Assembly: GCA_958430865.1 (NCBI GenBank)
Contig: CAUDNR010000366.1
Span: 23,007-33,329, forward strand
From: Entrophospora sp. SA101
Taxonomy: Eukaryota; Glomeromycota; Glomeromycetes; Entrophosporales; Entrophosporaceae
Length of the DNA: 10,323 bases
Direction of reading: 5' to 3'
A program made the position numbers and the translations under genes. A model generated the notes under the pieces. The model did no database searches and had not been told where the DNA came from. It saw only the letters and a program-made list of their open reading frames with translations. Of the stretch, positions 7,865 to 10,323 are shown one piece after another. The stretch's first letter is position 1. The number at the start of each line of letters is the position of its first letter.

Positions 7865-7902
7865 CTGGAACTGGAAATTTTGTTACAGTATTCCAGTTCC
7901 AG
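7865..7902. repeat. 12-base-stem hairpin at the right arm
   Basis: CTGGAACTGGAA (7865-7876) and TTCCAGTTCCAG (7891-7902) are exact reverse complements separated by 14 bases. The first half belongs to the inverted right arm; the second half extends beyond it in the left-arm orientation. Confidence 0.9.
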
Positions 7903-7913
7903 CAATTTTTCTA

Positions 7914-8326
7914 ATGCTGGCTTTGAAGGAAGTGCAAGAAAAACTGAAAGTACTGTCAGATAATTTGGAAGCTTTGAATAAATTACTTGGATAAATCAAA
8001 TTCGGATCACCTAAACTAAATTATAATGAGGAGCAAAACTATTATATTAAATCATTCAGTTTGAATATTACACAGCAAGTATTTGGGAAATATTTCAAAG
8101 AAAACAATAACTGATAATAATAAAATTGATGGGATTGCATGATATCTAATATATTCAATCTAAATTTGTTGACATTAATGAAAAAGTAGCCAAAATTATA
8201 TGATGAAAATTATACCAGAGAGTTGGAAGATCTTAGATTATAACATGAAATTTTTGAAGCATATTGTTATGTAGGCTTTAAAGCAATTATTAAAGAAATC
8301 TACACCTTTAATTGTTTTTCAAAATA
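7914..8326 (+). pseudogene. Second unrecognised coding relic, helical protein
   Basis: ATG at 7914 gives a 26-residue helical run (MLALKEVQEKLKVLSDNLEA and on) to TAA at 7992. The same frame continues with KFGSPKLNYNEEQNYYIKSF and SLNITQQVFGKYFKENNN to the next stop. After a gap, KFVDINEKVAKI and, one frame over, DENYTRELEDLRL, a TAA at 8241-8243, then HEIFEAYCYVGFKAIIKEIY. The TAA sits where CAA (Gln) would fit the flow. The charged helical composition argues for former coding DNA. The family is unrecognised. It starts just outside the right arm, so it is probably separate from the CxxC relic, although both could be fragments of one locus. Confidence 0.42.
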
Positions 8327-8579
8327 ATCAAAATCCTTTATTTCCAATTGACAAAATTCTATAGTGCAGATTATCTATAATCATTAATTGCTTATAATAA
8401 CAATTGTTCATGACTCAAGCTTCAAAACTTATCAGCTGGTTTTTTCTTAAACTGAAATTGGCCAGTTGGAGCCTTAGCATTTTGAAAATTCTGAATTTTT
8501 TTATACACTTAAGAAATTGAGACTAAGTAAATTTTGTGTTACAATTTTTTTCATGGAATATTTTCTACAATACACATTT

Positions 8580-8612
8580 GATTTATTTGATTTATTTATT
8601 TATTTTTTTTTT
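8580..8612 (+). repeat. TTTA-rich microsatellite
   Basis: Imperfect GATTTATTT/ATTTATTT tandem repeats running into a T homopolymer. Confidence 0.85.
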
Positions 8613-8953
8613 ATTAATAAAAGTTATTTACAACAAAAAAGTTTAACGAACATATTACATTAAAAGAAAATCATTACCAAATTTGGTATTGAGATTCAAA
8701 ATATTGATTGTAACACGAAAATTATTGTTGTAGTTCTGAGAAAATTTGGTACAATTTTTTTTTTAGATTATTTGTATGATTAATATGTATATTTTTGTGT
8801 TAAAATTTCAGACAAAAATTTAGCAAAGTTTTAAAAAAAAGATATGAATTAGTTTTACAGGAATTGGCAATCCTTTGTCAATCAATTCATATGTGTGGCA
8901 AACAAGTTAACATGATACTTTGCTGCCTTTTGAAAATCTTTTTTTTTTAAATT

Positions 8954-8968
8954 ATAATAATAATAATT
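8954..8968 (+). repeat. Short TAA microsatellite
   Basis: ATAATAATAATAATT, about four and a half TAA units. Confidence 0.85.
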
Positions 8969-9296
8969 GAAATAGACAGTATTGAACTTGCTTTTTCATA
9001 ATCTACTAAAAATCTACAAAAACCTATTAATTTGTTCAAAGCAAGCCTCTATATAAATTTAAAAAAATTTAAGTGCCGGGAGTTTAAATTTAAGTTTTTT
9101 TTTCTCTTATATATAAAAATGAACAAATTGAAACAAAATAAAAGTTTTTGAATTTTTAGTTGATGATCACAACCATATTAGGTAACCCAATGTTTATTCT
9201 TATTGCCGATTTTACTATTTATGGAATGACTAGGAAATATCACATGACAAAACAATTTTTATTGCATTTTTGATTGGAAATTTTTTCCCAAAATTC

Positions 9297-9390
9297 GTCG
9301 TCGTGGCGCAGTAAGTTGCGGGATTAGGTGTCCTGCACTGTAGAACTTTAGTGGTAAAACATCAAGATCAATTGCACTTGCTGCACTGAG
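9297..9390 (+). ncRNA. tRNA-like / SINE-head-like sequence with A and B boxes
   Basis: TGGCGCAGTAAG (9304-9315) matches the RNA polymerase III A box (TGGCNNAGTGG) at 9 of 11 positions. AGATCAATTGC (9365-9375) matches the B-box form GGTTCAATTCC at 8 of 11. A possible anticodon-like arm lies between them: CGGGA (9319-9323) and TCCTG (9331-9335) pair through five positions, including one G-T, around a 7-base loop TTAGGTG. The patch is much richer in G+C than its surroundings. No complete cloverleaf can be drawn, because the acceptor and D stems fail, so it is not a normal tRNA gene. A decayed tRNA or the head of a tRNA-derived SINE fits best. A Tc1-like insertion at the TA at 9394 may have cut its 3' side. 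Confidence 0.35.
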
Positions 9391-9395
9391 AAATA

Positions 9396-10186
9396 CACTG
9401 GCCTACAATAATTTACTGGATTTTGTCACATGATTCTGCATGCCAATTTCACAATCACAGATTTCTCCTTATTTTACATATAAATAAAGAAAATAACAAA
9501 ACAAATTAATTTTATTACTTTTCTAGTTTAAAATGCGTAGAAAGGAGCTGCCAGTTGCTCAACATGAGCGAATTATTGGTGCATATATTAGTGGCATTAA
9601 ACAAAAAGTTATTCTGCTCAGCTTGATATTCCTACCAGTACAATAAATGATACTATCAAACAGTATAAAGAAACAGGTTTTGCAACACCTGAAAAATGTC
9701 CTGGTCATCCAAAACTGCTCACTCAATGTGATACACATGATTTACAATGTATTGTCCATGATAACTGACTTTCCCCTCTTGGTGATATAACAAATAAATT
9801 TAATTCTCATCTTAACACAACTTTGCATTATAATACAGTTAGAAAATATCTTCATGACAAGGGCCTAGGTAATTATGCTACAAAAAAAAAACCTCTTTTA
9901 ACAGAGAAACAGTGAAAAGATCAACTAAGATGGAGCAGAGAAAAACAAAACTGGGAAGAAGAATGGAAAAATGTGGTATGGTCAGGTGAGTCAAAGTTTG
10001 CTCTTTTTGAATCAGATGGCCAAGTAAGAGTATGGAGAAAACCAGTGGAAGCTTATAAAGAGGATTGTATTCAACCTACAGTTAAATTTGGTAATGTTTT
10101 GGGGGTGTTTTGGTTGGCATGGTGTCGGACCTTTGATTGTGGTGGAGGGAAACATGGATTCAAATGATTATATTAACATCCTTGCT
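9396..10186 (+). mobile_element. Truncated Tc1/mariner transposon
   Basis: The element encodes a degraded Tc1-type transposase on the plus strand (from 9533). Its left end is probably at 9396, where CACTGGCCTACAATAATTTA directly follows a TA (9394-9395). TA is the target dinucleotide of this superfamily, and a CA(G/C)TG-type start is common among its terminal repeats. The right part is missing: transposase similarity stops at about 10186 and unrelated palindromic sequence follows, so no right terminal repeat is present in the window. The element cannot move on its own. Confidence 0.8.
9533..10186 (+). pseudogene. Tc1/mariner transposase pseudogene, 3' truncated
   Basis: ATG at 9533 begins MRRKELPVAQHERIIGAYIS. 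A one-base loss near 9620 shifts the frame to the helix-turn-helix region (AQLDIPTSTINDTIKQY, then ATPEKCPGHPKLL). The same frame has TGA at 9766-9768 and TGA at 9913-9915. It continues through KQNWEEEWKNVVWSGESKF, QVRVWRKP and CIQPTVKFG. An extra G in the run near 10102-10106 shifts the frame again, to CFGWHGVGPLIVVEGNMDS and NDYINILA, where similarity ends. In this family the first catalytic aspartate lies in a (S/T)DES(K/R)F motif. Here it reads SGESKF, so the residue is lost. The second catalytic aspartate and the final D/E would lie beyond the truncation. The family assignment is secure and the copy is dead. Confidence 0.93.
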
Positions 10187-10231
10187 TGGGGTGTGAGATG
10201 CCCTAATTAAATCAAAATTAGGTGATGTAAC

Positions 10232-10251
10232 ATAATGCTGATCAGCATTAT
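10232..10251. repeat. Perfect 20-base palindrome
   Basis: ATAATGCTGA followed directly by its reverse complement TCAGCATTAT, with no spacer; the centre is GATC. Confidence 0.95.
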
Positions 10252-10260
10252 ACATGATAT

Positions 10261-10278
10261 GGTAATTAGCTAATTACC
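10261..10278. repeat. Perfect 18-base palindrome
   Basis: GGTAATTAG followed directly by CTAATTACC. The outer word TAATTACC recurs near 10307-10314, so alternative pairings are possible. Confidence 0.95.
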
Positions 10279-10323
10279 GTAAATACGTAATTCGTAATTA
10301 ACGTAATTAATTACCACTTTCAC

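Larger units (their letters stand above)
6732..7880 (+). mobile_element. Candidate inverted-arm element (about 1.15 kb) carrying a broken gene
   Basis: The left arm (6732-6799) and right arm (7803-7880, inverted) share two exact blocks in the same relative order. The first is a 16-base block AATTTCCAGTTCCAGT (6732-6747; complement at 7864-7879). The second is a 14-base block GAACATTGGAACCA (6766-6779; complement at 7814-7827). Both arms end inward with repeated ATTGGAACC words. Between them lies a degraded plus-strand reading frame (7001-7703). The arrangement suggests a DNA transposon or non-autonomous derivative with terminal inverted repeats of about 70-78 bases. No target-site duplication could be identified and the exact ends are uncertain. 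The alternative is two independent copies of a TTCCAGTTCCA-type repeat that happen to lie in opposite orientation. Confidence 0.42.
8327..9290. other. Long AT-rich stretch, no gene seen
   Basis: I see no sustained coding frame on either strand. It holds a TTTA-rich tract (8580-8612), a TAA-repeat (8954-8968), many A/T homopolymers, and a repeated AAATTTAAG word flanking a small GC-rich spot (TGCCGGGAG, around 9074-9082). Nothing identifies a function. Confidence 0.5.
10187..10323. mobile_element. Palindrome-rich end of an unidentified element joined to the Tc1 copy
   Basis: From about 10187 the sequence changes abruptly from transposase to a block starting TGGGGTGTGAGATGCCC. It then holds CTAATT/AATTAG arms (10203-10221), a perfect 20-base palindrome (10232-10251), a perfect 18-base palindrome (10261-10278), and several CGTAATTA words with a final TAATTACC. 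Dense short palindromes of this kind are typical of the subterminal regions of DNA transposons such as hAT or MITE-like elements. The element continues past the window edge. Family and ends are inference. Confidence 0.45.

Noticed and set aside
9297..9375. Functional tRNA gene
   Set aside because: Acceptor and D stems do not pair, the loop base after the would-be anticodon is T rather than a purine, and the B box has three mismatches.

Overview
The window is very AT-rich eukaryotic DNA with short GT-AG introns, poly(A)/poly(T) runs, microsatellites and many decayed coding pieces. Two features point to an arbuscular mycorrhizal fungus (Glomeromycotina, Rhizophagus-like). One is a relic of the expanded kinase family of these fungi, with a CxxC...CxxC zinc-ribbon-like N-terminus followed by a 'WTSGN' segment. 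The other is the general texture: sparse short-intron genes in a sea of transposon and pseudogene debris. The lineage call is inference from protein style and was not tested by database comparison.

Layout. 1-185 (-): edge fragment of an unrecognised decayed coding sequence. 470-742 (+): possible small two-exon gene. 815-1548 (-): protein-kinase pseudogene that has lost most of its catalytic core. 1724-2350: AT-rich minisatellite between two imperfect direct repeats. 2911-3543 (+): unrecognised coding relic. 3823-4087 (-): possible decayed exon. 4967-6237 (-): the one clearly intact gene, a five-exon, 315-residue Ap4A phosphorylase / ATP adenylyltransferase (Apa1/Apa2 family). It has a plausible CCAAT box upstream and an AATAAA signal downstream. 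6732-7880: candidate inverted-arm element enclosing a broken gene with two CxxC pairs (7001-7703, +). 7914-8326 (+): another coding relic. 8327-9290: AT-rich DNA with no gene seen. 9297-9390: tRNA-like or SINE-like stretch with A-box and B-box matches. 9396-10186 (+): broken Tc1/mariner transposon. 10187-10323: cluster of perfect palindromes that replaces the 3' part of the Tc1 copy, probably the end of another mobile element.

The genes do not form a pathway or operon-like unit. Apa2 is an isolated housekeeping gene in nucleotide metabolism, surrounded by repeat and pseudogene debris. I found no convincing new biological system. The items most worth checking are the inverted-arm element with its CxxC gene, the tRNA-like unit, and the palindrome cluster at the right edge.
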